Source of the DNA: Heliopora coerulea
Taxonomy: Eukaryota > Cnidaria > Anthozoa > Scleralcyonacea > Helioporidae
Length of the DNA: 64,000 nucleotides
Direction: 5' to 3'
Assembly: GCA_030142905.1 (NCBI GenBank)
Contig: JASJOG010000189.1
Span: 241,001-305,000 of the forward strand
Below are positions 54,001 to 64,000 of this stretch, in pieces; position 1 is the stretch's first letter; the number at the start of each line of letters is the position of its first letter. A program made the translations under genes and the position numbers. Below the pieces are notes generated by a model. It worked only from the letters and a program-made list of their open reading frames with translations, was not told the DNA's origin and did no database searches.

Positions 54001-56626
54001 GAGTTAGGAAATAAGAAAGAAAGTTTGATGGAACATAACCGCACGGCAGCCCTTTGGATGCAGTACATGAGGATGATTGACCTTCTTAAAACGTTTATCA
54101 AAGCTGAGAGGACGGGAAACTGGAATCTGCATCTTCAAGCAGTACGTGACATGCTTCCATACTTTGCTGCAGCGGGGCACAACTTGTACGCCAAGTCTGC
54201 TTATGTATATCTACAAATCATGGAAGATCTTAAAGAGAAACATCCAGACATCCACCAAAAGTTCCAAGATGGGCTGCATGTTGTAAGAAGAAGCGATCGT
54301 TACTGGGCTGGTTTATCCACAGACCTAGTCATAGAACAGGTTCTAATGAGAAGTGTCAAAACCACTGGTGGGCTGACAAGAGGAAAGGGTATGTCAGAAA
54401 TGCAGCGACTTGTTTGGCTGTTATCCATGCCAGCCTGTGCAGAAATCAATGGCGCAATGCAAGCGCTGACAGGTGCGAGCTACGTAACAAGTGAACAACA
54501 CAAAGATTGTGGTGAAGCGAGACAACAACGTGATTACGCTGATATGAAGAAGATCATGTCTTATATTAATGAACGAAATCCCTTTAGTCCCGACCCATCT
54601 TTGCGCAGCATTGTGTCTGGAGTCGTTGCGAATGAGAACGTCAATGCTGACAAAGCCAAGAAAGTCGGTGATGATATTGTTGCATCAATGGCTGGCAAGA
54701 GCGTAAAAGAATTTTCCTTTTGTAAAAGAAATCAAGTTGTCACATTGGCATCAAAGAGTGCAGTTGTATCTTCTGATGGGAGCATCAAGGTAGATCCGCA
54801 ACTTCTGTTCCAGAGACTCAGTGTTCTTGCTGCTTGTGGAAGAATAGAGAACCCCGAAGAACTATTTCAATTCGAAATGTGTAGCTTTCCTCCTGCATTG
54901 TTTGAGTCTCAGTTCCTTCCAAGACGAGCAAACAAATCAGTATTAGCAAATACTCTATGGGAAAGAACAAAACTCCATCAAACCGATATGCCATCTAGGA
55001 ATACTCACTATGTTCTGGATGGAGGTTCCCTTCTTCATCACTTGCCATGGCCACGAGGCAGTACCTATGAGGCGATCTTCAATCTCGGCGTCCAGTATGT
55101 ACTACGCAGGTACGACAAGGCAACTGTTGTCTTTGATGGGTATAAGGATGGTCCTTCAACCAAAGATTGCACACACGTTAGACGTGGAGGAATTGGATCT
55201 CAAACGATCAACTTTCAATGCCATATGGTGATGACATCGAAAAAGCAAGAATTCCTGGCCAGTAAAGCTAACAAGCAGAGGTTCATCAACATTTTTTCTA
55301 ACAAGCTGCAAGCTGCTGGATGTACAGTCCTTCATGCAACAGGGGACGCAGACCTGCTTATAGCCATGACTGCAGTAGAATCTTCAAGAGCCAAAGCCAC
55401 TGCCTTGATCGGGGAAGACACGGATCTTCTGGTTCTCCTATCTTATCATGCAGATCTTAATTCACCATACAATTTATTTTTCGTTCCAAAAACGACATCA
55501 TCATCGGCAAAGGTGTGGAACGTCAAGAAAACAAAACGTGCCTTGGGAGAGGATGTCTGCTCAAACATTCTAATTCTACACGCAATCCTTGGTTGTGACA
55601 CAACATCGCGAATTCATGGCATTGGGAAAGGAATTGCCTTAAAGATTTTCGAGCAAAACAGTTTCTTCCGCCAACAATGCTCCTTGTTTATGGATCCTCA
55701 AGCCACACCGTTGAACATCATCCACGCAGGAGAAAAAGTGCTGGTAACACTATATGGTGGGAAGCCTGATGACACACTGGATGCCTTAAGGTATGCACGC
55801 TTTTGTCAAAAAGTAGCATCGACGTCATCATTTTTACTGCCAGAAAACTTACCGCCAACATCTTCTGCTGCACAGTATCACAGCAAGCGAGTATACTACC
55901 AGGTTCAGGAGTGGAAATGAAACCATGAGTTGCAACCTGGTGAATGGGGCTGGAAACTGAAGGATGGGAAGCTTCTGCCCGTGACAACTCATCTACCTGC
56001 CGCACACGAATCCCTACTCACGATGATCAGATGCAACTGTAAATCGGATTGCAGAACAATGAGATGCACATGCAAGAAACATGGCCTGGATTGCTCACCA
56101 GCTTGTGGCGTTTGTAAGGGCCAATGTTGTCTGAACTCAGCACCTCTAGACTTGACAAGTGATGACCAATGAATGAATTTATCATGTTTCATTTTATTGG
56201 ATAGACTGAAACTAGTCGAAAATTGTTGAAACAATGTGTTATGTACACTTTAACCAAATTTGCCATCTAAGATGGTGCCTTTGCTTTTGTATCTAGTTTA
56301 CCAATGCTCTTTCCAGTGTTTCTATGATTGTATTTTTGAAATTACATTGTGGTTTACCACATTTAAAACTTTCTGGTCTATATAAGTTCAACCAAAGTCA
56401 TTAAAACTCATGATTTCATCGCAAAAACGACTTAGTAAATTCTCATAAGTCTTGGGTTCCCTGTGCTAAAAACTCTAAATATTTGATCGTCAATTTCCCC
56501 ATGTTCCCATGCAGGGATTTTTTGGGATTTTTAGTATGTTACTGAAAACACCTTTCCCGAAATTTCCGCAGTGAATTAAATTCTATTGCAATTTGTTTGA
56601 ACTCTAACCACAGATTGACTGGACTA
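51042..56626 (+). mobile_element. Academ-type (XPG-nuclease) DNA transposon, 5585 bp, TTA TSD
   Basis: Terminal inverted repeats begin TAGTCCAGTCAATCT on both sides (perfect for 15 bp) and continue, diverged, for ~150 bp through CAAATTGCAATAGAATTT and AACATACTAAAAATCCC to GCATGGGAACATGGGG. The target TTA is duplicated at 51039-51041 and 56627-56629. One long gene fills the inside. A 3-bp TSD and an XPG-like nuclease in the transposase point to the Academ superfamily, XPG-bearing branch. Boundaries are seen; superfamily is from family knowledge. Confidence 0.88.
51736..56172 (+). CDS. Academ-like transposase: zinc fingers, putative DDE core, XPG/FEN1-like nuclease, Cys-rich tail
   Basis: A 1394-residue frame (51736-55920) ends in TGA at 55918-55920 but continues in frame another 83 codons to 56172. 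Two zinc-finger-like units open it: C6xxC9 with H46xxC49, and C89xxC92 with H150xxC153. The central part has DNVDHN (431-436), FDQPLWWKA with D589, and SGLED (636-640), plausible carboxylates of a DDE core, though I infer this. The last third is an XPG/FEN1-like nuclease: LDGG (D1095), VFDGY (D1134), GDAD (1203-1206), GEDTDLL (E1227, D1228, D1230) and GCDTTSRIHGIGK (from 1286, helix-hairpin-helix). The tail past the TGA has about ten cysteines (RCNCKSDC, RCTCKKHGLDCS). A 5' UTR intron 51597-51710 is likely. Only one stop in ~1480 codons suggests a recent insertion. Similar proteins are common, usually unnamed, in cnidarians. Confidence 0.88.
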
Positions 56627-57359
56627 TTAGGTAAGTATTGCAGTCCTATCACAATTTTCCTGATAATATTAAGGGGTTTTCTGAATGGGTTCATGGAAAA
56701 ATTGTGATTAGGGTTTATGAGTGGTTCTTTTTAATCATAATTTCAATTGTTCTTTGTCTTCTATTGTTACGATAAGTAGAACCAACCACTAAGTCTGTTC
56801 ATATAGGTAGATACCGGCCTCAGTTTTCTAAATAAATTATGGTAAAAATGTATAGCCCTGATTCTACAAGAATATGGGTTGTACACCCCCTTTTAAAAAC
56901 CTTTCATAATTTTTATCATAACTTCTTATTAACAATTTAACATCATTGTTTTTAAATTTTTGTTTCAACTATCAAGCAACTTGTGGTATATGTAATTTTT
57001 ACCATCTTCCAGTATTCATTCTGAGACTAAGTATTGTTGCATTTTGGTTTCTATTGTGTAGATTATGGTTCAAAGCAATTTAACTGTGCACCAGAAGAGA
57101 TCAAGAAATTAATGATAAACCGTATAAATAATGTGGTCAAGGTAGAGAAAGCGAAAGAAAAATTTTCCAAAAAGACTGATCAGCCACTTACATAACGTTG
57201 AAAAACATTATGTACTCACAACAATAATATCTACATTTGTAATAGTTTTTTAAAATATTTTTATGAACTTGAAATTAACCTATAAAATATTTTGAAGAAT
57301 TAGCTTTTTTAATTTATTAACAAATTATCTTGTCCAAATTGTTAAATATATATAATTAC

Positions 57360-57564
57360 TGTATTCTATAGAATATTCTGTTAAAATGTTCTATGGAATA
57401 TTCTATTAAAATGTTCTATAATAGAATATTCTATAGAATATATGTCAAACATGGTAGGGGAAACATGTACCAACTTGTTGGGCTTGACAACCCTTACGAA
57501 AATACTCTATAGAATGTTCTATACAAAAATTCTACAGAATATTCTATAGGATATTTGAAAGGAT
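57360..57564. repeat. Right array of the GAATATTC palindrome, element B
   Basis: At least five copies of TTCTATRGAATATTCTATAG-like palindromes occur, e.g. TATTCTATAGAATATTCTG at 57362, ATAGAATATTCTATAGAAT at 57421 and CTACAGAATATTCTATAGG at 57531. It is the counterpart of the array at 41934-42475. Confidence 0.82.
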
Positions 57565-57609
57565 TCAAGCCCAACAAGTTGGTACATGTTTCCCCTACCA
57601 TGTTTGACA
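57443..57609. repeat. Perfect 45-bp inverted arms around a 77-bp spacer
   Basis: Arms 57443-57487 and 57565-57609 are exact reverse complements. The spacer contains the element-B-type tip CCCTTACGAAAAT and two palindrome units. This is the structure expected if the end of element B was duplicated or flipped between inverted arms. Confidence 0.88.
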
Positions 57610-58319
57610 ACCATTTTGAAAGGTTTTAGCTTTCTTGCGGTTAAAAGTACCAAAGAAAGACTTTCAGGGGCTTTAATGGTTTGTGTACATTAACTCTTAC
57701 AGGAAGTTGTAGTGGACGCTTCAACGAAGTATTTAAATGGGCGAAAAAAACCAGCAAAACAATAACCGCAAACTGAATTTAAAGAACTTACTAAAGTTGG
57801 TAAAACCGGTAATCTTCGCATGAAAGCAGTCAGTGTTTTTGTTTTTTTGATTCCAGCGATGCGTCAAAGCCTGCATGAAGATATGTGGCTGATCTGATTT
57901 ATTCAAACACGATTTTCCACGCTACCACCACAGTTTTATTTTCCTTACACGAGATCTGGTTACCTTCTCACCATGAGGTTTAAAGAACTACCTTGATCGA
58001 AACTTGTAATGCCATTGAATGCAAAGTGTCATCTTTCGACAATCTTTATTACTATAGACCAGGTACTCCAATTAGAGACAAAAGAAGCCATGTTGGACAG
58101 ATAAAAGCATTTATTTCTGTTTTAAAAGCAAATTTTCTATTGCAATTTTGTAAAAATACTTCATGAGTTCACTTCGAGGGAAGCATCCTACATCTTCCAA
58201 AATTTCTGAAGGGTAACTGTTAATTAAACTGCTATGCGATAATGTATAAGAACGTACTTTTCATGATTAAATTTATTTAGAAACAAACTGACTGGTGCTT
58301 TTCCATTTCTTATTTTGTA

Positions 58320-58675
58320 GAACCCGGGTTTTCGTATTCCGGGTTTTTGTATTCCGGGTTTCAAAGATTCTGGGTTTTGGTGTTCCGGGTTTTAAACATG
58401 TAGGGTTTTTGCATTCTGGATTTTAAAGCTTCCGGGCTTTCATATTCTGGGTTTTAAAGATTCTGGGTTTTTGTATCCCGGGTTTTAAAGATTCTGGGTT
58501 TTCGTATTCCGGATTTTAAAGATTCTGGGTTCTCTTGTTCCTGGTTTTCAAGACTCCCGGCCATTGTATTCCAGGTTTTAAAGATTCCGGGTTTTCACAT
58601 TCCGGGTTTTCGTATACCGGATTTAAGCGTTCCCCATCCCTCGTCCCCCGATTCCCCGTTTCGGGTTTTGAAGAT
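58320..58675. repeat. Minisatellite, ~20-bp unit around TTCCGGGTTTT
   Basis: About seventeen diverged units alternate forms like TATTCCGGGTTTT and AAAGATTCTGGGTTTT, giving a 40-bp higher-order period in the middle. Pure tandem repeat, no coding sign. Confidence 0.85.
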
Positions 58676-61600
58676 AGCCCCTAATGCAATATGCAACAGC
58701 GTGGCCAGACCTACATTTTTGGGAGGCTTTGGAATTCAAAGCATGGCTACAGGGAATTCTGGTCCTGGGAGTAAATTTACTGGTTAAATTATGTTTTTTT
58801 AGCTATCAGTTCCCGATTCGAAGAAATCTAAGATGTTTTGTGCAATATTTCAGGCAATAACCTTATCAGTTCAATGAAAATTGGTTGGGGGGCAGCATTG
58901 GCCTTATAGTGCTCTTGGCCGTACCACTGGCTCTACAAGAATTCTGTCCGTAAAATAAACATGAAAATAATTCTTTAGCAGAAACGTTCTTACATTTGAT
59001 ATTAGTTTAATTGATGTAGCTGGTCCATCTTTTGAACTTGATTTGTATCACCTTTTAATCAGAATAGCCAGGTATACCAAGTCTCACGCGTTGAGTGTGT
59101 GACAAACGCCTCAGTGTTAATTCTCAAGTTCACATGCCCAGTTTAGTTGATCACACGCCTCCGTTCGTTTGCTTGTCGAGCTCTTTGTGATATTAGAATT
59201 AGAAATCTTAATGTTAATGTAAAACAATTGCCAGAGATTAAAAAATGGTTTTTTCAAAAATTTCAACTCATGATCCATATGTACCGTATTAAAATAACAA
59301 GCGATTTGTCTTCAAAAACGTGTGTGCATCGGACGGAAATCTTTCCAGAAATCGAGGAAAATGCACTCATTGGGTTACAAAACTTAAAATTTTCTGGTGA
59401 AGCATGACCCCAAATTCCCCAAGAAAGTTCGCGGCTTCACCGCAAACGTGTTTGGTAGGCCTTCAGCAGTCTCACGCCTAGCTTTTACTGAACCTTGGCA
59501 GCTATGATAGTACGGCCACCCCATAGGTCTTAGAGGACTGTACTAAACAACCGTGCCTAGAACAGTTCACTTCAAATTTATGTCAAATTATGAACTACGA
59601 ACGCAGCACAACATCACATGTAGATTATAGTTTGTTATTTGCTCTTACTATTTGTCGGTTCCTAAGAAAAGAAACAGCTTAAAAGAACCATTTCATACTT
59701 GTCTCTGCTTAGCGATCTCCATTAAGATAGCTTCAAAATTACTACGTCCCTCACGCTGTCGCTTCAACTTTAAATGACCTTTCGGAACGGGATGTCACGG
59801 GCGGCCCATGTCAGCAGTCTTCTTTCTCATTTGTCAGACGATTGACCAATCACTTACCCGCGTCCGTTTTGTTTCCACAGTCATGGTTACATTCAAGTAA
59901 GGTTGAGTGAACTCCATTCTCAATGACTGAGACACAAACTGGCCAATAAACCAAGTGTTGTTACAGCAAATAACGTTCAGCGAGGAACCTTTTAAACTAC
60001 ATCAGTCATTTAGTGAAGGCAAGCTTGTTTCTGCTTCAATTATTTTGATGATTGTTTGGAAATTATACTTGCAAGCTTGAGTATTCTGTACAGTAGTGAA
60101 CTAAGCGAGCAACTAATATTTTTAAATCTAAATATTCTCGGGGATTTTCAAGTACTCGTGGACTTTGGTACTTGCATTTGCACGTAAGCTAAGAGCGAGA
60201 ACTCTGAAAACACGCTTAAAAACGCATGTTTTTCTTAAATCAACAATATAGATACCAGGATTGCTTGTTCACGTGATTTTTCACTTGTTGCTTGAAATTC
60301 TAAATTAAAAAATATTATTACAACATACGTTGTAAACACACATACACATAGTCAATCTAATGGGAAATAAAAAAAGTGAATAAAAAGGAAGCAGATCCAG
60401 TTTATATACAAACAGTTTGATTGTGACTTCAAAAAATAAAACATGTCGGTTTTCTTTCAACAGTGATATTTAAATACAACAGATCTGTGGCTCATGAATG
60501 CTCAATGATATTATTATATCTGCTATTATCAATCCCAAACTTAACCAGGAATATTCTCCTTGACCCAAACAAACCATGACTGCAAACCCTACCCTAGTTT
60601 TGAATTTAACCCCAGTCATGGAAAAAGATGAATATTTATTATTACAAAAGAATTTCCAAATGGCACATCATTTGTTTTGAAATAAACTACTGCATATTTT
60701 ATCATGTTCTTTAAGCTTTTTTGTTATGTTTACACTTTTTATGTATAGCTGTGTAAACTGTGTTCACATTATGATCACTTACAAAAATCAAACTCACAAA
60801 GAAAACTCACTCACAAACTCCACCTTAAAAACTTCTTTTAAAAAGTGTGTTTTAATATCTTGCAGAATTCTTAAGGATACCTTGTATTGGCATGTAGGCT
60901 GTCTAAATGGTACTGCAAACTGCATTGTTGATATGAAAGTAGCATACTGCATAGATAGTGTTAAGTATTAGCTAAAAAGTAAGCTAAAGTTAAGTAAGCT
61001 AAAGGCTGGTAACTGCCATAACTGATTGAAGAGAATATCCAAAGTTTCTTTCTCTGACAAAAAGTCTTTGCTCTGCATGGCTGTAGTATGTGGTCTTATA
61101 ATGTATTACTAGTGGATCAGTGCTAAATAGTTGCCTAATGTTATACTCACAATCAGGTGATAGTGTTCTAAGTAGTGTTTTGTTCTCACCACATCTCCAC
61201 AATGCTCCATCACAGTGAAATATCTAAGCACTGTTGAGGTTGATCGTCAGCATTCAATAACTGGGGTGTTTAGAGGAGGAAAAAAGAAATATTACCATTG
61301 CTTTGTCTACAACAAGTAACCCAAAGTGGCTGACAGTGACACCCTTAGGATGGTTTATCCAAATCTTTTCAAGCTGGCCACAGTTTACCTTTAGTTACTA
61401 TTCCAGTTAATGGTGTAGAATGTGACAGCCTTTTTGACATCAAAGAAGGGATAATAGTTCAAACACAAGCTTAAGCATTTCATCAGGGACTCCAAACATG
61501 AGAAATTAATGGAAACTGTTGGGCATAGCCCTATGGTTTATTTTTGTTTTTGGGTTTTGGGGTCCTCTGATAAAACATGATAATTGAGTGTTTGAAGTAG

Positions 61601-62679
61601 TTTCTCAAGTGAGTATTCCCATTGTTTTTTGCATAGTTGTTCGATTGACTTGGAACTAAATTAAAAATTAAAATTAAGTAAATTAAAAAGTGTGACCTTG
61701 GTCACTTGTGATTTTCTTGCAGGTTTTAATTGGGTATCAAAATGCATGCATGTGATGTAGTATGGATTCATTGGTTGGCTAAGATAATTCATGAATAATA
61801 ATTAGAAGCAGGGGCATTGGAAGCGGGGCCAGGAGGGCCTTGTCCCCAATTCCTTTTGGCAGGGGGGATGAGGATGTGTGGCCCCACACTTTTTACCTGG
61901 CTAGTAATGTTAAACTACAAACTTATGTTTGCCAAATTAGCTTATTGCTGAATTAAGCATTATTTCTCCCTACAAATCTGTTATTTTTACTAAAAAGCCA
62001 ATCTATTTCCCAGACCCTGCCAGTTCTGATTTATATGATTTTATTGCGTCATGGAATGAACAACAAATGTATTCATTGACCGAAAGTGTTGTCTTATAAG
62101 TATTTTAAATAACGTTTTCTAACCTTAAAAATTCTGTAAATGCAAAAAATGGCATTTTAGAGGCTGTAGATTTCAAAATTTTGCTGGGAAGCATGCCTTT
62201 GGACCCTCTGGACATTTTTCATACCTTGGATGCTTGCTCTGTCCATCCCACATTTGTTAAGGTTGGCCGCTACTAGCGACCTCGCCAAGCCCCCCCTCCC
62301 CCATTTTTTGTCGTTCCGACGCCTTTGATTAGAAGCAATTTACACTATCAAGTGTTGAACATTTTTACTAGAATTGCCATGAAGGGTTCAGTGGTAGACA
62401 GGTTCTATTTTAAATTTCGACAAAGTTATTAAGTGGGCTTAACTTAGTGAAGAGAGTATTGCTGTTTAGCTTTGAAACATAAAAATAAGAACAGGACACA
62501 GGTGAAAAATTTGACATGTAGCTTTTGTTTTAACATACATATTAATGATTGATTAATGTTACTGATTAGTTATGGAATGATATTAATTAAGAAAATATGA
62601 TCATTAGATCTCCTCTACTCGAAAACATCAGGGGAGAACACTGTACTGTATACATTCAAGTCTAGATAGTCTGTTTAGA

Positions 62680-62880
62680 ATCCTCCTCCTCCTCCTTGCT
62701 CTTCCTTCCCTTGCTTCCTCCTCGTTGGTCCTCCTTGCTCCACTTCCTCCCTGCTCCTCCTACTTTTCTTTGCTTCTCATTACTTCTCCTTGCTCCTCCT
62801 CCTTACTCCTCCTCCTTACTCCTCCTTCTTATTCCTCCTCCTTTCTCCTCCTCCTTTCTCCTCCTCCTTACTCCTCTTTA
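62680..62880. repeat. Pyrimidine tract, (CTC/CTT)n
   Basis: Nearly 200 bp of C and T with one strand almost purine-free, mostly TCCTCC, TTACTCC and TTGCTCC units. The open frames through it are low-complexity artefacts. Confidence 0.85.
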
Positions 62881-63255
62881 TTGCTTATTTCAAAAATTGC
62901 ATCACGACATTTTAAAATATTTTTTGCATCGTCTTTTTCAGTTATACATTGACTGTCCTACAGAACTGTTTTATATCTCGAGACACAGGTCGTTTCTTCA
63001 GCTTTTATGTACATCTGGGTCTTCACAGCAATGTGCTCTTCTAGAGACTACCAACCCTGAGCAAGCTCGTTGTATTTGTAATTTGTATACGTAACGTTTG
63101 GGAGTCACATTGTACTGTGCCAGAAAAAACGCTCGAGAAACTGCGCTTACAATAGCGATATATTTACCTTGGCTGATCCTGGACGGAGTTTTATGAAAAA
63201 GAAATGTTTCTCCAAAGAGGTGAAGGGTTTCTCAGCCTGTCACTTGGACCTGTTT

Positions 63256-63366
63256 TCAGGGTTCCCACGGTCCTTGAAAATTCTGGAGAGTCCTTGAATT
63301 TGACTAAAAAGTTCAAGACCTGGAAAGTCCTTGAAATTTTGTGAAGGTCCTTGAATACCCTGGATT
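63256..63366. repeat. Short hAT-like MITE fragment with 'GTCCTTGAA' units
   Basis: Begins CAGGGTTCCCACGGTCC, a typical hAT-type tip, and ends near AATACCCTGG, roughly its inverse. Inside, GTCCTTGAA occurs four times. Flanking duplication was not resolved. Confidence 0.5.
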
Positions 63367-63771
63367 AATACTGATTTTGGATAAATAACCACACAAGATC
63401 TGTTGGCATCAACTTCTGTTCCCGAAATAAATTGTACTCCCAAAAATCGAGACCCTATGCCAGTCATGCATGCATGAAGTAACTAGGAATTCAGCCAATC
63501 AACGGCCTCGTACCAGTATTCACCCGGCGCAGTCAGTGTAGTATAGGACTTTACATCGCAAGTCCAGCTTCGTGCCCAGGTGCTCTATGGCAAAGTCCCG
63601 CTAAATGCGCGTAGTGATGCTAGGGGAGGTTTTCGCGCTCTTTCCAAAGTCTCTGCGCGCGCCCAGCACAACATGTTCAAAGACGCCTGAGTACGAGGCT
63701 GTCACAAGTCTTGCAAGAAGTCTAGTCCATTCAAAATTTGAATTTAAAATGAGGCTTATTTTACGACAATT

Positions 63772-64000
63772 ATGCCTGGCAAGTGCAAATTCCAAAACAT
63801 TTGGTTAAACATAGAACCGTACAAACGATGGTTATTGAAAGAACCTCGTGATATTCATTGGGCACGATGTAGAGTTTATCTGAAGAGTTTCAAAGTAGAT
63901 AACATGGGTGAGTTGACCCTTGTTAGTCACTCCAAGTCAGCTGGACATAAACTGGCCATGAAGAACAGTAATTCGAGTAAGCAATTCAAGATTTCTTTGA
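63772..64000 (+). CDS. Zinc-finger (transposase N-terminus-like) gene, cut by the window edge
   Basis: The frame opens at ATG 63772 (MPGKCKFQNIWL) and stays open to the last base, 76 codons. It resembles the N-terminal zinc-binding module of cnidarian hAT- or ZMYM-like proteins: a KCKFQNIWL start, YKRWL, then a C-x2-C with NMGELTLVSHSKSAGHK giving the histidine pair. Here the second cysteine of the CxxC is a tyrosine (RCRVYLKSF), so zinc binding may be lost. The rest lies outside the window, so neither family nor integrity can be settled. Confidence 0.55.
   Translation, partial: MPGKCKFQNIWLNIEPYKRWLLKEPRDIHWARCRVYLKSFKVDNMGELTLVSHSKSAGHKLAMKNSNSSKQFKISL

Larger units (their letters stand above)
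48143..57195 (+). pseudogene. BEN-domain gene of element B, disrupted by a transposon and a stop
   Basis: Exons: 48143-48248 (MADRVCKTIK), 49036-49181, 49479-49583, 49737-49793, 49914-50031, 50451-50617, 50829-51041 plus base 56630, and 57062-57195 (TAA). All join in phase with GT-AG sites. The middle is basic and serine-rich, then a likely coiled coil (SILQRRTHELEQQL, then VRDLRSQVEELKKG). The last two exons form the BEN domain: LFGDNVEITKAQYRMIKS, YLYTVMGILWS, LDIQKVQSVL and, past the insertion, NCAPEEIKKLM. The start MADRV resembles MSERV of element A's gene. Lesions: TGA at 50001-50003 (arginine expected before LHCALRS) and a 5.6-kb transposon one base before the exon end. A longer N-terminus in another frame (47979-48209) is possible. 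A DNA-binding helper role in transposition is my inference. Confidence 0.8.
41926..57564. mobile_element. Element B: CACTA-like transposon with Tnp2 + BEN gene pair and GAATATTC arrays
   Basis: The left end reads CCGTTACGAAAATGTTCTATAG (41926 on) in two parts: CCGTTACGAAAATG, then TTCTATAG. The matching end CCCTTACGAAAATACTC lies at 57491, but in the same rather than inverted orientation, inside a 77-bp segment bracketed by perfect 45-bp inverted arms, as if the tip had flipped. Palindrome arrays lie inside both ends. The interior has a Tnp2-type transposase on the minus strand and a BEN gene on the plus strand. Removing the later Academ insertion leaves about 10 kb. Extent and right end are inferences; arrays and genes are seen directly. 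Confidence 0.65.
57612..63239. other. Non-coding stretch right of element B
   Basis: No gene recognised. It contains a GGGTTTT-rich minisatellite at 58320-58675, scattered A+T-rich sequence, and a pyrimidine tract at 62680-62880. A short plus-strand frame at 59147-59407 matches nothing I know and has no supporting splice context. Confidence 0.5.

Noticed and set aside
59147..59407. 86-codon frame as a possible gene
   Set aside because: No known motif, no splice context and A+T-rich composition typical of chance frames.
62696..63094. 132-codon leucine/serine/proline-rich frame
   Set aside because: It is translation of the CTC/CTT tract and is low-complexity.

Overview
The window is animal nuclear DNA, A+T-rich, with GT-AG introns and dense mobile elements. 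The mix (a Cdc42 gene, Tnp2-type CACTA, hAT, pogo/Tigger, Penelope, Crypton-like and XPG-nuclease 'Academ' transposons, SWIM+YqaJ genes, a hammerhead-ribozyme tandem repeat) fits a cnidarian, most likely a stony coral or other hexacorallian. The species is an inference from gene style, not something the sequence proves.

Layout. 1-6.4 kb: repeats, including a two-unit 230-bp tandem repeat carrying hammerhead ribozymes on the minus strand. 6.4-9.0 kb: broken minus-strand SWIM/YqaJ gene with a pogo-like MITE in its last visible intron. 12.05-29.06 kb: Cdc42 on the plus strand in four coding exons. Exons 1, 3 and 4 are pristine, but exon 2 carries a stop and a 4-nt loss. Intron 1 hosts 'element A' (12383-18824), a transposon with AGGATCCT palindrome arrays at both ends and a minus-strand BEN-domain gene; a hAT element sits inside it and a tRNA-like foldback sits inside the hAT. 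24.8-25.4 kb: second hAT copy. 30.1-34.5 kb: relics of a Penelope-like retroelement, a Tigger element and a Crypton-like tyrosine recombinase. 35.3-36.0 kb: CDCA3/Tome-1-like gene with one in-frame stop.

41.9-57.6 kb is the most notable part ('element B'). Arrays of a palindrome centred on GAATATTC bound a divergent gene pair: a Tnp2-type transposase pseudogene on the minus strand and a BEN-domain gene on the plus strand, about 200 bp apart. A 5585-bp Academ-type transposon with one long, nearly intact reading frame has inserted one base before the end of a BEN exon, making a TTA target duplication. Elements A and B therefore share a design, a BEN protein plus terminal arrays of a palindrome that differs between them. 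I propose that the BEN protein binds its own element's palindromes. 57.6-64 kb is mostly non-coding, with a minisatellite, a CTC-rich tract and the start of a zinc-finger gene running off the right edge.
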